Origin: Aeromicrobium fastidiosum
GTDB taxonomy: Bacteria > Actinomycetota > Actinomycetes > Propionibacteriales > Nocardioidaceae
DNA length: 64,000 nt
NCBI RefSeq assembly: GCF_017876595.1
Contig: NZ_JAGIOG010000001.1
Span: 1,736,001-1,800,000, forward strand
Direction of reading: 5' to 3'
The first letter of the stretch is position 1, and every line of letters starts with the position of its first letter. Positions 7,238 through 17,598 of the stretch are shown piece by piece. The notes beneath the pieces were generated by a model that searched no databases, was not told where the DNA came from, and was given only the letters and a program-made list of their open reading frames with translations. The translations under genes were made by a program, and so were the position numbers.

Positions 7238-8790
7238 GCGAGCAGACCTCGGTGGGAGTCGCCCGCCGTCTCGTGATGCAGCTCCTGGCCCACGAAGTCA
7301 ACGACGCGGTGCTCGCGCCCGGATCGCGCTCGGGTCCCCTGGCCCTGGCCCTGGCCGCTGCCGACGACCAGGGGCTCATCCGTCTGCACGTGCGGGTGGA
7401 CGAGCGCGAGGCCGGGTTCCTCGCGCTGGGTCTGGCCAAGGCCTCGCGGCGTCTCGTCCCGGCGGTGACCACCTCCGGCACCGCGGTGACCAACCTGCAC
7501 CCGGCGATGCTCGAGGCGTCGCACGCAGGCGTCAGCGTCCTGGCCGTCACTGCCGACCGCCCCGGGCACCTGCGGGGCACCGGGGCCAACCAGACGACCG
7601 ACCAGCGCCGCATCTTCCCGGGAGTCGACTTCATCGATCGGGTCAACGCGATCACCGGCCGTGTGCAGCACCTCAACCTCGAGCTCGACGAGCCGCTGAT
7701 CGAGCCGGTCGAGTGGGAGTTCCCGACGAACTCATCGGTGGTGGGCTTCTCGGCACCGGGCGACTCGATCCGCCTCGACCTCGGCCCGCGCACCGTCGTG
7801 GTCGCGGGCGACGACGCCCGCCAACCCGCCCGCGTCGTGGCTCGCGACGCCCGCTGGCCCCTGCTGGCCGAGCCGTCCTCGGGTTCGCGCAACGGCGAGG
7901 CGCTCGTCGCCTACCGCCAGCTGCTGGCGCACTCGCCGCTGGCCGGCCAGGTCGAGCGGGTCGTCAGCTTCGGCCACGCCACGCTCACGCGTCCGGTGTC
8001 GCGGCTGCTGGCCCGCACCGACATCCCGATCGTGCACGTCGGCTCGCAGGCGACCTTCCCCGTCCCTGCCGGACCCAACGTGACGTTCACGGGCGGCGTC
8101 GAGGTCGAGGCTGCGGACGACGGTCAGTGGCTCGACGAATGGCTCGCCGCCGACGCGCTCGCGACCGCCGCGATCGACGGACTCACTGCTGGCACGCACT
8201 ACGAGCTGGCCCGCGCGGTCAACGCCGCCGTGCCGCCGGGCGGCCTGCTGTTCGTCGGCTCGTCCAGCCCGATCCGCGACCTCGACCTCGTGGCCCGCCC
8301 GTACCCCGTGGGCGACAAGCGGCTGATCATCGCCAACCGCGGCCTGGCCGGCATCGACGGCGTGCTGTCGTCGGCGATCGGCGCGGCCCTCGGTCGTCCG
8401 TCGAGCCGGGCGATCGCCTACGTCGGCGACCTGACGTTCCTGCACGGCAGCAACGGCCTGCTGATCGGGCCGGGGGAGCCGCGACCCGACCTGACGATCG
8501 TGGTGGCCTCCGACGACGGCGGCAGCATCTTCACGACGCTCGAGCAGGGCGCTCCCGACTACGCGGCATCGTTCGAGCGGGTCTTCGCGACGCCGACGGG
8601 TGCTGACATCGGCGCGCTGTGCGCCGGCTACGGCGTCGCGCACCGGGTCGTCGAGGTGCCCGACGTCGCCGCGGCGCTCGCCGAGGACGTCACCGGCATC
8701 CGGGTGCTGGAGGTGCCGGTCGACCGGACAGGCCGTCGCGAGCTGGACGCCCGGATCGCGGCCTCGGTCGCTGCCGCGCTGGCTCGTTGA
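7234..8790 (+). CDS. menD: 2-succinyl-5-enolpyruvyl-6-hydroxy-3-cyclohexene-1-carboxylate synthase (SEPHCHC synthase)
   Basis: A 518-residue ThDP enzyme that joins 2-oxoglutarate and isochorismate. Seen: the N-terminal PYR domain with VLAPGSRSGPLALALA and the ThDP-activating Glu in VDEREAGFLALGLAK, TSGTAVTNLHPAMLEA, and the C-terminal PP domain with the Mg/ThDP motif GDLTFLHGSNGLL (about 390-403) preceded by NRGLAGIDGVLSSAIG. Length is slightly short of E. coli MenD (556). Start ATG 7234 overlaps the menC stop. The downstream gap to the GMC oxidoreductase (68 nt) marks the end of this men unit. Confidence 0.95.
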   Translation: MSEQTSVGVARRLVMQLLAHEVNDAVLAPGSRSGPLALALAAADDQGLIRLHVRVDEREAGFLALGLAKASRRLVPAVTTSGTAVTNLHPAMLEASHAGVSVLAVTADRPGHLRGTGANQTTDQRRIFPGVDFIDRVNAITGRVQHLNLELDEPLIEPVEWEFPTNSSVVGFSAPGDSIRLDLGPRTVVVAGDDARQPARVVARDARWPLLAEPSSGSRNGEALVAYRQLLAHSPLAGQVERVVSFGHATLTRPVSRLLARTDIPIVHVGSQATFPVPAGPNVTFTGGVEVEAADDGQWLDEWLAADALATAAIDGLTAGTHYELARAVNAAVPPGGLLFVGSSSPIRDLDLVARPYPVGDKRLIIANRGLAGIDGVLSSAIGAALGRPSSRAIAYVGDLTFLHGSNGLLIGPGEPRPDLTIVVASDDGGSIFTTLEQGAPDYAASFERVFATPTGADIGALCAGYGVAHRVVEVPDVAAALAEDVTGIRVLEVPVDRTGRRELDARIAASVAAALAR

Positions 8791-8858
8791 CAGTGGTTGT
8801 GTCAGCGACATACTCGCAGTAGGTTTGTGGCCCACGTCACCTGCCGGAAGAAGGAACC

Positions 8859-10439
8859 ATGGGCCAGGAGTCCTTCGACTACATCGTCATCGGATCGGGC
8901 AGTGCCGGCGGGGTGGTCGCGGCTCGGCTCTCCGAAGATCCGCAGGTGTCCGTCCTGATGCTCGAGGCAGGCCCGCAGGACGACGACGAGATGATCCACA
9001 TGCCGCTGGGCTTCTCGACCCTGTTCAAGACCAAGTGGGACTGGAACTACGAGACGACCCACCAGAAGCACCTGGCCGGACGCCGTGCCTACTGGCCGCG
9101 CATGAAGGCCCTCGGCGGCTGCTCGTCGATGAACGCGATGATCTACATCCGCGGCAACCACGCCGACTACGACGAGTGGCGCGACGCCCACGGCGCCGAG
9201 GGGTGGGGCTACGACGACGTCCTGCCGTACTTCAAGAAGGCCGAGACCAACACCCGTCTGGGCAATCCGTTCCACGGCACCGACGGGCCCCTGCACGTCG
9301 AGGACCGCCGCTACGACCACGAGCTCAGCACCGCATTCGTCGAGGCCGGCGTCGCCGCAGGCCTCAAGCGCAACGACGACTTCAACGGTGCCGCGCAGGA
9401 GGGTGTCGGCCTCTACCAGGTCACGTGCAAGAAGGGACGGCGCTGGTCGGTCGCGGACGCCTACATCCGTCCGGCCGAGGACCGTCCCAACCTGACGATC
9501 CTCACCGAGGCCTTCGCGACCCGCATCATGCTCGAGGGCAACCGCGCCGTCGGCGTCGCCTACACGCGCGGCGGGGAGTCCTTCGTCGTGCGGGCCGACG
9601 CCGAGGTCGTCCTCAGCGGAGGGACGATCAACAGCCCGCAGCTCCTGATGCTGTCGGGCATCGGACCCGGCGCACATCTGCGCGAGATGGGTATCGACGT
9701 GGCCGTCGAGTCGTCCGGAGTGGGGCAGAACCTGCAGGACCACCCCGTCTCCGGCGTGCTCAGCTACACCAAGGACACCACCGACATCGCCGAGATGCTG
9801 GGCCTCGGCAACCTGGTCAAGTGGCGTGCCACGGGCAAGGGGCCGCTCGGCTCCAACGTCGCCGAGGTGGGGGCGTTCCTCGCCTCCCGCGACGACCTCG
9901 ACCTGCCCGACATCCAGCTGCACGTGGCCCCCACGGGCTTCTACGACAACGGCGTGCACGAGCCGACGCGGCGGGCGCTCACGACGGCGGTCACGCTCGT
10001 CAACGTGCAGAGCAAGGGCCACATCAGGCTGCGGTCGGCCGACCCGACGTGGCACCCCGAGATCGAGCCCGGCTACTTCGACGACCGCGCCGACCTCGAC
10101 GCGATGATCAGCGGGTACCGCCGGACGCTCGACATCCTGCGTGAGGGGCCGATCGCCCGCTACATCGACGAGCCGTGGATCCCCGCGACGGCCGAGCCGA
10201 CCGACGACGACATCATCGAGACGATCGGTCGACACGGCCAGACGCTCTACCACCCCGTCGGCACCTGCGCGATGGGCACGATCGAGGGCAGCGTCGTCGA
10301 CGCCGAGCTCAAGGTGCACGGCGTCGAGGGCCTCCGGGTCGCCGACGCGTCCGTCATGCCGCGGGTGCCTCGCGGCAACACCAACGCCCCCACCATCATG
10401 ATCGGCGAGAAGTGCGCCGACCTCATCAAGGCCACCTAG
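8859..10439 (+). CDS. GMC-family FAD-dependent alcohol oxidoreductase
   Basis: 526 residues of the glucose-methanol-choline family. The N-terminal dinucleotide motif is [19 protein letters not shown] (residues about 7-25) with LEAG ending the second strand; GMC signature 1 is around [19 protein letters not shown], signature 2 [18 protein letters not shown], and the C-terminal active-site His in [11 protein letters not shown] with the trailing [17 protein letters not shown]. It resembles choline dehydrogenase and AlkJ-type alcohol dehydrogenases equally; the following ALDH suggests it makes an aldehyde for the next enzyme. Start ATG 8859 has a good GAAGGAA ribosome binding site. Confidence 0.85.
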   Translation: MGQESFDYIVIGSGSAGGVVAARLSEDPQVSVLMLEAGPQDDDEMIHMPLGFSTLFKTKWDWNYETTHQKHLAGRRAYWPRMKALGGCSSMNAMIYIRGNHADYDEWRDAHGAEGWGYDDVLPYFKKAETNTRLGNPFHGTDGPLHVEDRRYDHELSTAFVEAGVAAGLKRNDDFNGAAQEGVGLYQVTCKKGRRWSVADAYIRPAEDRPNLTILTEAFATRIMLEGNRAVGVAYTRGGESFVVRADAEVVLSGGTINSPQLLMLSGIGPGAHLREMGIDVAVESSGVGQNLQDHPVSGVLSYTKDTTDIAEMLGLGNLVKWRATGKGPLGSNVAEVGAFLASRDDLDLPDIQLHVAPTGFYDNGVHEPTRRALTTAVTLVNVQSKGHIRLRSADPTWHPEIEPGYFDDRADLDAMISGYRRTLDILREGPIARYIDEPWIPATAEPTDDDIIETIGRHGQTLYHPVGTCAMGTIEGSVVDAELKVHGVEGLRVADASVMPRVPRGNTNAPTIMIGEKCADLIKAT

Positions 10440-10502
10440 GGCTGTGCCTCCCAGAAGCCAGTGCCATGCAGTTCCCAGTGCCCACCAACATCAGGAGACC
10501 CG

Positions 10503-12020
10503 ATGACCGCCACGCTGGACCCGACCACCGCCACGGATGCACCGGTCGAGACGTTCGACTCGTTGAACCCGTCCAACGGCGACCTCGTCGGCACCTACCC
10601 GGTCGCGTCGAAGGCGGACGTCGATGCCGCCGTCGCGCGGGCGCGTGAGGCGGCCGGCTGGTGGGGGTCGCTGTCCTTCGCCGAGCGTGCCGAGCACCTG
10701 CTCACGTGGCGCAGCGTCATGACCCGCCGCATCGCCCAGCTCGCCGACCTCTCGCACCGCGAGACCGGCAAGCCGCACGGCGACGCACAGCTCGAGATCG
10801 TCCTCGCGATCGACCACGTCGCCTGGGCCGCCAAGAACGCCAAGAAGGTGCTCGGACCGCACAAGGTCAAGTCGGGCCTGCTGATGGCCAACCAGGCGTC
10901 GACCGTCGAGTACAAGCCGCTCGGCGTCGTCGGCGTCATCGGGCCGTGGAACTACCCGGTCTTCACGCCGATGGGCTCGATCGCCTATGCGCTGGCCGCC
11001 GGCAACACCGTCGTGTTCAAGCCCAGCGAGTACACCCCCGGCGTCGGCCAGTGGCTCGCCGACACGTTCGCCGAGGTCGTGCACGGCCGCCCCGTGCTGC
11101 AGGTCGTCACGGGTCTCGGTGCCACCGGCAACGCGCTGTGCACCGCCGACGTCGACAAGCTCGCGTTCACCGGATCGGGCGCGACGGGCAAGAAGGTCAT
11201 GGCCGCGTGCGCCGACAACCTGACCCCCGTCATCATCGAGGCCGGCGGCAAGGACTCCCTGATCGTCGACGAGGACGCCGACCTGACCAAGGCCGCGGAG
11301 GCAGCGCTGTGGGGCGGCATGTCGAACGCGGGCCAGACCTGCATCGGCACCGAGCGCGTCTACGTCCACGAGAAGGTCTTCGACTCGTTCATGACCGAGA
11401 TCCTCGACCAGGCCAAGGGGCTGCGGGCCGGAGCCGACGAAGGGGCCAAGATCGGGCCCATCACGATGCCGTCGCAGATCGACGTCATCCGCCGGCACAT
11501 TGACGACGCCATCGCCCAGGGCGCGGACGTCGCGCTCGGCGGTGCGGACGCCGTCGGTGAGCGGTTCGTGCAGCCCACGATCCTCACGCACGTCCCCGAG
11601 AGCTCGACGGCCATCACGGAGGAGACCTTCGGCCCGACCCTCGCGATCAACCCCGTGCGCAGCATGGACGAGGCCATCGAGCTGACCAATGCGACGTCCT
11701 ACGGCCTGGCCGGTGCGGTGTTCTCCAAGTCCAAGGGCATGGAGATCGCGCGGCAGATCAGGTCGGGCATGACCTCGGTCAACTCCGTCATCGCCTTCGC
11801 CGGCGTCCCGACGCTGCCGTTCGGCGGGGTCGGCCAGTCGGGCTTCGGCCGCATCCACGGCCCCGACGGCCTCAAGGAGTTCACCTACGCCAAGGCCATC
11901 ACGCGGCAGAAGTTCAAGCCCGTCATGATGTTGACCTCGTTCGAGCGCACCGCCAAGGACGACGGACGCGTCGCCCAGCTCATGACGCTCCTGCACGGGG
12001 GCAAGCAGACGCTGAAGTAG
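10503..12020 (+). CDS. NAD(P)-dependent aldehyde dehydrogenase
   Basis: 505 residues of the ALDH superfamily. Seen: the cofactor/oxyanion region GVIGPWNYPVFTPMGSIAYALAAGNTVVFKPSEYTP, the glycine motif FTGSGATGKKV, the catalytic Glu in IIEAGGKDSLIV, and the nucleophile Cys in NAGQTCIGTERVYV. The style is closer to succinic-semialdehyde/general ALDHs of mycobacteria than to betaine aldehyde dehydrogenase. ATG 10503 is preferred because CAGGAG precedes it by 7 nt; an in-frame start further upstream lacks one. It follows the GMC oxidoreductase by 63 nt, consistent with sequential alcohol-to-acid oxidation. Confidence 0.88.
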   Translation: MTATLDPTTATDAPVETFDSLNPSNGDLVGTYPVASKADVDAAVARAREAAGWWGSLSFAERAEHLLTWRSVMTRRIAQLADLSHRETGKPHGDAQLEIVLAIDHVAWAAKNAKKVLGPHKVKSGLLMANQASTVEYKPLGVVGVIGPWNYPVFTPMGSIAYALAAGNTVVFKPSEYTPGVGQWLADTFAEVVHGRPVLQVVTGLGATGNALCTADVDKLAFTGSGATGKKVMAACADNLTPVIIEAGGKDSLIVDEDADLTKAAEAALWGGMSNAGQTCIGTERVYVHEKVFDSFMTEILDQAKGLRAGADEGAKIGPITMPSQIDVIRRHIDDAIAQGADVALGGADAVGERFVQPTILTHVPESSTAITEETFGPTLAINPVRSMDEAIELTNATSYGLAGAVFSKSKGMEIARQIRSGMTSVNSVIAFAGVPTLPFGGVGQSGFGRIHGPDGLKEFTYAKAITRQKFKPVMMLTSFERTAKDDGRVAQLMTLLHGGKQTLK

Positions 12021-12069
12021 GGCGCGGCCCTCGTTCCTCGGGCCTCCCGCTGCTCGTACCTCGCAGCGG

Positions 12070-12084
12070 CCGGGCTTCGCCCGG
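12070..12084 (+). terminator. Short GC hairpin after the ALDH gene
   Basis: CCGGGC pairs with GCCCGG around a TTC triloop, 50 nt after the ALDH stop. It is followed immediately by a CTCGCTGCGCTCGCTCGG repeat (about 12095-12116). The region 12021-12172 holds no gene. Confidence 0.5.
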
Positions 12085-12172
12085 GCGCCTGCCTTCGCTC
12101 GCTGCGCTCGCTCGGCCTGTGCTGACGGCGAATGAAGGGGCAGTCGCCCCCGAAGCGTCCGAGGCTTCGGCC

Positions 12173-15079
12173 ATGATGGACGGCATGGCCAACCACCGTG
12201 CTCCGTCGACGCCGCTGGTGGGTCGCGACCGCGAGCTGGGTCTGCTGCTCGCACTGGCAGGAGTCACCGCGCCCGACGCCCGCGACGTCGTGCTGCTCGG
12301 CGGCGATGCCGGCATCGGCAAGACCCGTCTGCTGCGCGAGCTCGGTGCCGCCGCCAGCGACGCGGGCCATCGGGTCATGGCCGGTCACTGCCTCGACCTC
12401 GGCGACAGCGCCCTGCCCTACCAGCCGTTCGCCGAGGCGTTCGCGGGTCTGTCCGACGACGATCGTGACGAGCTGGCGGCACGGTTCCCGGCCGTGGGCC
12501 CGCTCCTGCCGTGGCCGACGCCCGCCCCGGGACCCGGCGTCGAGCGGGCCGAGCTGTTCGCGTCCGTCGTCGCGGCCCTCGACTCGCTGGCCGACGCGGG
12601 TCCCGTCCTGCTGGTCATCGAGGACGCCCACTGGGCCGACGCCTCCACGCGCCACCTGATCCGGTACGTCCTGGCCCAGAGGTTCCGCGGCGCGGTGCAC
12701 GTCGTGGTCAGCTACCGCGCCGACGACCTGCACCGTCGCCACCCGCTGCGCGAGGCGCTCGCCGAGTGGGTGCGGCTGCCGCGGGTGCGTCGCGTCGAGC
12801 TCGAGCCGCTCGCCGATGCCGATGTCGTCGACCTCGTGCGGGCACGGGCCACCGCCGAGCTGCCACCCGATGCGATGAGCGCCGTCGTGCGACGCTCCGG
12901 GGGCAACGCGTTCTTCGTCGAGGAGCTGCTCGACGCAGGCCTGGCCGACCACCGCTCGGCGCTGCCCGAGACCCTGGCCGACCTGCTGCTGGTGCGGCTC
13001 GAACGGCTCGACGACGCCACGCGGAGGCTCGTGCGGGCCGCCTCGGTCACCGACGGACGGGAAGGCTTCGGGGCGCTCGCCGCTGCTGCCGGCCTGACCG
13101 ACGACCAGCTCGACGTCGCCCTCGGATCGGCCGTCGACCACAAGGTGTTGCGGCGCGCGGGCGACGACTACGCGTTCCGCAATGCCCTGCTGGGCGAGGC
13201 GCTGCGCGACGACCTGCTGCCGGGCGAGCGACGTCGCATCCATGTCGCGTTCCTCGAGGCGTTGACCGACGAGGCTCCGCCCGCGACGATCGCGCGGCAC
13301 GCCCTGGCCGCCGGCCGACGCGAGACGGCCTTCACGGCCACGGTGCGGGCGGCCGAGGCGGCCGGCCGCGTCGCGGGCTACGACGAGGCGGCCCAGCACT
13401 ACGAGAGAGCACTCGAGCTGATCGACGCCGCCCCGCCCGGCACCGACGAGATCGATCTCGTGATCGACGCGGCCGACGCGCTCGTGACGTCCGGCCAGCT
13501 GCTGCGGGCACTCGGCCTCCTGCGCGACCACCTCGCGGCCCTGGCGACCGACGTCCACCGCGACTGCCACGGTCGCCTGCTCGTCGCGATCGGCAACACG
13601 AGCTACTTCGCCAACCTCGACGCCGACGCCGAGGAGGCCAGCGTTCGGGCCATCGAGGTGGTGCCCGAGGGTGCGACGACCCTGCGCGGCGAGGTCGCGG
13701 CGCTGCGGGCGCGCGTGCTGTCCAACCGGAGGCACGACCGGGAAGCGGCCGAGTGGGGCGAGCAGGCCCTGCAGATCGGCGAGCAGCTGCGTGTCGACGC
13801 GATCGTCTTCGATGCCAAGGCCACCTTGACGCGCATCATGGCGCGCACCGGCGACGCGCCCGGCCAGTCGGTCACGGCGTTCCGTGAGCTCATCGACGCC
13901 TCTCGCGCATCTGGGCACGTGCTGGGCGAGCTGCGCGGACTCAACCAGCTGGCGTTCGTGCTGCTCAACGCCGGACAGCTCGACGCCGCCGACGAGGCCT
14001 TCACCGAGGGCATGCGTCGTGCCGCCGAGACGGGCTGGTCGTGGGGTCCGTACGGCTTCGACGGCCGCTTCTTCGGTGCGCTGATCGCCTACCTGCGTGG
14101 CCGGTGGGACGACGCCGTCGCCCTGTGCCACGTCGATGGAGGCGCTCCTGCGCAGTTCGAGTCCTACCTGGCGGCGATCTCGCTGCTCGTGGCGGCTGGC
14201 CGCGGCGAGACGAGTCAGGTCGAGCGGACCCTGCCCCACCGTGCGATGTGGCGACTCGACGAGGCCTCGGCCATCCACAGCACCTCGGCCTTGATCGAGC
14301 TCAGCGCCGCCGCTGGCGATCTCGCCGGGGCCCGACAGCACTACGACGACCTGGTCGAGCTGCACCGACGCGCATGGGACTCCCCGGAGTTCCCCGCGAC
14401 GATCCGGCTGGTCGCGCTGCTGGTGGGCCGCTACGCCGATGCCGTGCAGGTCCTCGACCGCAGCGCGCGGCAGTCGCTCGTCGACCAGCTGCCGGGTCTG
14501 GCCGACGACGTCGACCGGGTGGTGGTCGCCACGCCGTCGCTCGGACCCGAGGCTCGGGCGTGGCAGCTGCGGGTCCGTGCCGAGATGGCCCGCCTGCGCT
14601 GGCTGGCGGGCCTCGAGGCCGGAGCAGGGACGGATGCGGCCGCGGCCGGCGAGCTGGTCGAGGCCTGGCGGGGCGTGCGCGCCGCCTTCGTCGAGCTCGG
14701 CGATCCCTACGAGTCCGCGAGATCGGCTGCTCGTCTGGCAGCAGTGCTCGCCACGTCCGGCGGCGACGCCGAGGCGTCCGCGCTGGTGGCTGAGGCACGG
14801 CAGGCTGCCGAGCGGCTCGGGGCACGTCCCCTGCTGGCTCAGCTCGACCTGCTCGTGCCGAGACCGGCGAGGTCCGACGTCGACCTGACGCCGCGCGAGC
14901 GCGAGGTGCTGCAGCAGGTCGCCCTCGGTCGCAGCAACGGCGAGATCGGCAGCAGGCTGTTCATCAGCACCAAGACCGTGTCGGTGCACGTCTCCAACAT
15001 CCTCGCCAAGCTCGGTGCCGCCGGACGCACCGAGGCGGCCGCGATCGCACGTCGCAGGGGGCTGATCGACGAGGGCTGA
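12173..15079 (+). CDS. LAL-type (large ATP-binding LuxR-family) transcriptional regulator
   Basis: 968 residues. The N-terminal AAA/STAND ATPase has TPLVGRDRELG, Walker A GGDAGIGKTRLL (about 43-54) and Walker B PVLLVIEDAHWAD. A long helical middle with TPR-like repeats (AAQHYERALELID, ADEAFTEGMRRAAE) precedes a C-terminal LuxR/GerE helix-turn-helix in the last ~65 residues (LTPREREVLQQVALGRSN, STKTVSVHVSNILAKL). LAL regulators bind inducers through the repeat region. Start ATG 12173 lies 6 nt after a GAGGCT -10-like hexamer; ATG 12185 is an alternative. The GMC/ALDH pair immediately upstream is a likely but unproven target. Confidence 0.85.
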   Translation: MMDGMANHRAPSTPLVGRDRELGLLLALAGVTAPDARDVVLLGGDAGIGKTRLLRELGAAASDAGHRVMAGHCLDLGDSALPYQPFAEAFAGLSDDDRDELAARFPAVGPLLPWPTPAPGPGVERAELFASVVAALDSLADAGPVLLVIEDAHWADASTRHLIRYVLAQRFRGAVHVVVSYRADDLHRRHPLREALAEWVRLPRVRRVELEPLADADVVDLVRARATAELPPDAMSAVVRRSGGNAFFVEELLDAGLADHRSALPETLADLLLVRLERLDDATRRLVRAASVTDGREGFGALAAAAGLTDDQLDVALGSAVDHKVLRRAGDDYAFRNALLGEALRDDLLPGERRRIHVAFLEALTDEAPPATIARHALAAGRRETAFTATVRAAEAAGRVAGYDEAAQHYERALELIDAAPPGTDEIDLVIDAADALVTSGQLLRALGLLRDHLAALATDVHRDCHGRLLVAIGNTSYFANLDADAEEASVRAIEVVPEGATTLRGEVAALRARVLSNRRHDREAAEWGEQALQIGEQLRVDAIVFDAKATLTRIMARTGDAPGQSVTAFRELIDASRASGHVLGELRGLNQLAFVLLNAGQLDAADEAFTEGMRRAAETGWSWGPYGFDGRFFGALIAYLRGRWDDAVALCHVDGGAPAQFESYLAAISLLVAAGRGETSQVERTLPHRAMWRLDEASAIHSTSALIELSAAAGDLAGARQHYDDLVELHRRAWDSPEFPATIRLVALLVGRYADAVQVLDRSARQSLVDQLPGLADDVDRVVVATPSLGPEARAWQLRVRAEMARLRWLAGLEAGAGTDAAAAGELVEAWRGVRAAFVELGDPYESARSAARLAAVLATSGGDAEASALVAEARQAAERLGARPLLAQLDLLVPRPARSDVDLTPREREVLQQVALGRSNGEIGSRLFISTKTVSVHVSNILAKLGAAGRTEAAAIARRRGLIDEG

Positions 15080-15107
15080 TCGACGAGTAGGGCTGCGTGC
15101 CGAGGGC

Positions 15108-15113
15108 TACGCT
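15108..15113 (+). promoter_or_regulatory. -10 box of the SGNH hydrolase gene, leaderless spacing
   Basis: TACGCT ends 6 nt before GTG 15120; no Shine-Dalgarno sequence is present. Confidence 0.5.
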
Positions 15114-15119
15114 GTTCCG

Positions 15120-15884
15120 GTGACCTTCCACCGCTTCGTCGCGCTCGGCGACTCGTTCACCGAGGGCGTCGGCGACCCCGACGAGACACGTCCCAACGGG
15201 GTCCGCGGCTGGGCCGACCGGGTCGCCGAGGTCTTGGCCGGCGACGACTTCACGTACGCCAACCTCGCGATCCGCGGCCGCAAGCTGCTGCCGATCGTCG
15301 ACGAGCAGATCGAGCCGGCCGTCGCGATGTCGCCCGACCTGGTCAGCATCTACGCGGGTGCCAACGACGTGCTGCGTCCGCGCATCGACGTCGACGTCCT
15401 CATCGAGGCCTACGACGCCGCGATCGGACGGCTGACGGGCGCCGGTGCGCTCGTCGTGATGTTCACGGCCTACGACCCCGGCGGATCGCCGGTGTTCGGG
15501 GCGCTGCGCGGACGGTTCGCGATCTACAACGAGCTGGTGCGCGAGGTCGCCGATCGCCACGGGGCGACCTTGGTCGACTTCTGGCGGCTGCGCGACTACC
15601 GCGACGATCGGTTGTGGGACGGCGACAAGATGCACATGTCAGCGGCCGGGCACCAGCGGATGGCGATCGCGGTGCTCGACGCGCTGGGCGTCGACCACGA
15701 CCTCGCGCCCCTGCGGCTCGACGAGCGTCCCGTGCTGTCGGCGAGCGACCGACGAGCCGCCAATCTCGAGTGGGCGCGTTCCCACGCCGGCCCGTGGGTC
15801 AAGCGGCGGCTCACCGGCACCTCGTCGGGCGACGGCCTCGCCCCGCGGTGGCCGCAGCTCGCCCCCGTGGTGGCGGCAGGCTGA
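15120..15884 (+). CDS. SGNH/GDSL hydrolase
   Basis: 254 residues with all four SGNH blocks: FVALGDSFTEGVGD (nucleophile Ser near residue 12), ANLAIRGRK (block II), YAGANDVLRPR (block III Asn) and DKMHMSAAGHQRMA (block V, catalytic Asp-x2-His-like). No signal peptide is present, so it is probably a cytoplasmic esterase or deacetylase; the substrate cannot be deduced. The C-terminal ~60 residues (RRAANLEWARSHAGPWVKRRL) form the extension common in actinobacterial members. It is followed 6 nt later by the ParB-like hypothetical gene, probably the same transcript. Confidence 0.88.
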   Translation: MTFHRFVALGDSFTEGVGDPDETRPNGVRGWADRVAEVLAGDDFTYANLAIRGRKLLPIVDEQIEPAVAMSPDLVSIYAGANDVLRPRIDVDVLIEAYDAAIGRLTGAGALVVMFTAYDPGGSPVFGALRGRFAIYNELVREVADRHGATLVDFWRLRDYRDDRLWDGDKMHMSAAGHQRMAIAVLDALGVDHDLAPLRLDERPVLSASDRRAANLEWARSHAGPWVKRRLTGTSSGDGLAPRWPQLAPVVAAG

Positions 15885-15889
15885 CCAGC

Positions 15890-16318
15890 ATGGTCCGTCT
15901 CCCGCGGCTCGGCCCGCGGCTCGCCGCCGCACCGACGGACCTCGACGACGACTCGATGGAGCGTCTCGCCGAGTTCACCCGCATGACCGGCGACGACAAG
16001 GTCGTCAGCACGAAGCGGCTGCTGTGGCTCGCGGTGGTGTTCGCGGGGCCGCTGAAGCTCAAGGACGACGAGGCCCCCAGGCCGTCCGGCGACGTGGTCG
16101 TGCTGAGCCCGCACGCCGTCGTGATGACGCCGCAGCAGCTCGTGGGCGTCGCCAAGGTCAACTACTACCTGACCGAGCTCGACGCCGGTCGGACGATCAA
16201 GCCGGCCAAGGTCTACGAGGTGCAGGACGGCAACGGGTGGTGGCACCTCGACGGCCTGCACCGGCTGCTGGCGGCGCGCATCCTCGGCCAGTCGCTCGAG
16301 GCCACGGTGTACCGGTAG
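15890..16318 (+). CDS. Hypothetical protein with a ParB/sulfiredoxin-like C-terminal segment
   Basis: 142 residues with no signal peptide or membrane segment. The N-terminal half is charged and unrecognised. The last 30 residues (DGNGWWHLDGLHRLLAARILG) resemble the ParB/Srx nucleotide-binding motif, in which a Gly-x-His-Arg-x3-Ala signature precedes a Gly turn; the rest of a ParB domain is not evident, so function is open. Start ATG 15890 is 5 nt after the SGNH hydrolase stop. The gene is convergent with menF. Confidence 0.55.
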   Translation: MVRLPRLGPRLAAAPTDLDDDSMERLAEFTRMTGDDKVVSTKRLLWLAVVFAGPLKLKDDEAPRPSGDVVVLSPHAVVMTPQQLVGVAKVNYYLTELDAGRTIKPAKVYEVQDGNGWWHLDGLHRLLAARILGQSLEATVYR

Positions 16319-16339
16319 GTCTGCGCGACGCGGTCAGCG

Positions 16340-17590
16340 TCAGCTGAGTGCTTCGCGCACGGGGACGAGCTTGGCGTCGGACTCGGCGAGCTCGTCGGCG
16401 GGCACGGAGTCGGCGACGATGCCGCACCCCGCGAACAGCCGCACGGTGCGCCCGTCGTCGCCGACCTGGGCCGAGCGCAGGCCGATGCCCCACTCGCCGT
16501 CGCCGCGGGCATCGATCCATCCCACGGGGCCGGCGTAGCGTCCGCGGTCGAGCTGCTCGAGCTCGGCGATGAGCCGGACCGCCTCGGCCGTGGGGGTGCC
16601 GCCGACCGCCGCCGACGGGTGCAGCGACGCCGCCAGCGTGAGCGCGCTGGCACCGTCCTTCATGACGCCGGTGACGTCGGTCGCCAGGTGCATGACGTTG
16701 GGCAGGTGCAGCACGAACGGGGTCTCGGGCACGAACATGTTGGTGCAGTGCGGAGCGAGGGCATCGGCCACCGACCGCACGGCGTACTCGTGCTCCTCGA
16801 GGTCCTTGCTCGACCGGGCGAGCGACCCGGCGAGGGCGAGGTCGTGGGTGTCGTCGCCGGTGCGGCGGATCGTCCCGGCCAGCACCCGCGACGTGACGAG
16901 TCCGCGTTCGAGGCGCACCAGCATCTCGGGGGTCGACCCGAAGAAGCCGTCGACGTGGAACGTCCAGCAGCTGGGGTAGTCGGCAGCGAGACGGGCCAGG
17001 GGAGCGCGGACGTCGAGGGGCTCGTCGAGGGTGGCGACGAGGTCGCGCGCCAGCACGACCTTGTCGAGCGCATCGGCCTCGATGCGGGTCACGGCCTCGG
17101 CGACCAGCTGCTGCCACGCCTGGCTGTCGACCGGCCCGTCGGCGAACGTGGCACCCGAGGGCTGGCGCGGGGGAGCCCCGGCCACGAGGGCAGGCACAGC
17201 GCCGATGCCGGTGCCGATGACGGTGATCCACGTGACGCCGTCGCGTCGACCGACCACGACCTCGGGCACGACCAGGACGCTGCCCTCGGCGTCGTCGGCG
17301 AAGGTGAACGAGCCGAAGGCGACCAGACCCGAGCCCGGTGTGCCCACCTCGTCGCGGACGACGGCGCGCGCCGACAGGTCGCGCCACCAGGCGGCCGCGT
17401 CGGCGAAGCGGGAGGCACCCGCGGTGTGCAGCTCGGCGGCCCGGCCCCAGCCCACGAGTCCGTCGCCGCCGTGGACCCACGCGTAGGCGTCATCGGGTGG
17501 CAGGAGCGACAGCAGCGCACCGGGGTCGGCGACCGGTGCAGAACGGACCACGAGGGGTCCGCTGCGGGGGTCGACGGCGGGGTGGCTCAC
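16340..17590 (-). CDS. menF: Isochorismate synthase
   Basis: 416 residues of the chorismate-binding superfamily. The C-terminal catalytic domain shows [31 protein letters not shown], the turn [38 protein letters not shown] and the final [21 protein letters not shown] with [10 protein letters not shown]. These fit MenF/EntC/DhbC rather than anthranilate or ADC synthases. No siderophore genes are nearby and men genes surround it, so MenF is favoured. Start GTG 17590 lies 8 nt after a TAGGCT -10 box. It is divergent from menG, whose start is 125 nt away. Confidence 0.9.
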   Translation of the reverse strand: MSHPAVDPRSGPLVVRSAPVADPGALLSLLPPDDAYAWVHGGDGLVGWGRAAELHTAGASRFADAAAWWRDLSARAVVRDEVGTPGSGLVAFGSFTFADDAEGSVLVVPEVVVGRRDGVTWITVIGTGIGAVPALVAGAPPRQPSGATFADGPVDSQAWQQLVAEAVTRIEADALDKVVLARDLVATLDEPLDVRAPLARLAADYPSCWTFHVDGFFGSTPEMLVRLERGLVTSRVLAGTIRRTGDDTHDLALAGSLARSSKDLEEHEYAVRSVADALAPHCTNMFVPETPFVLHLPNVMHLATDVTGVMKDGASALTLAASLHPSAAVGGTPTAEAVRLIAELEQLDRGRYAGPVGWIDARGDGEWGIGLRSAQVGDDGRTVRLFAGCGIVADSVPADELAESDAKLVPVREALS

Positions 17591-17598
17591 AACACTTG

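Noticed and set aside
8826-8841. A CRP-like sequence TGTGG-N6-TCACC before the GMC gene
   Set aside because: Two arm positions deviate and nothing supports it, unlike the pair before nuoA.
8859-12020. Reading the GMC/ALDH pair as choline-to-betaine genes betA/betB
   Set aside because: The ALDH looks like a general/semialdehyde type, no choline transporter or BetI regulator is adjacent, and GMC enzymes serve many alcohols.
11885-14989. A 1034-codon open frame on the minus strand
   Set aside because: It is opposite the ALDH end and the LAL regulator, whose frame has clear Walker and LuxR motifs; the antisense product is low-complexity and matches no family. Such frames are expected from GC-rich codon bias, as are many others in the window.
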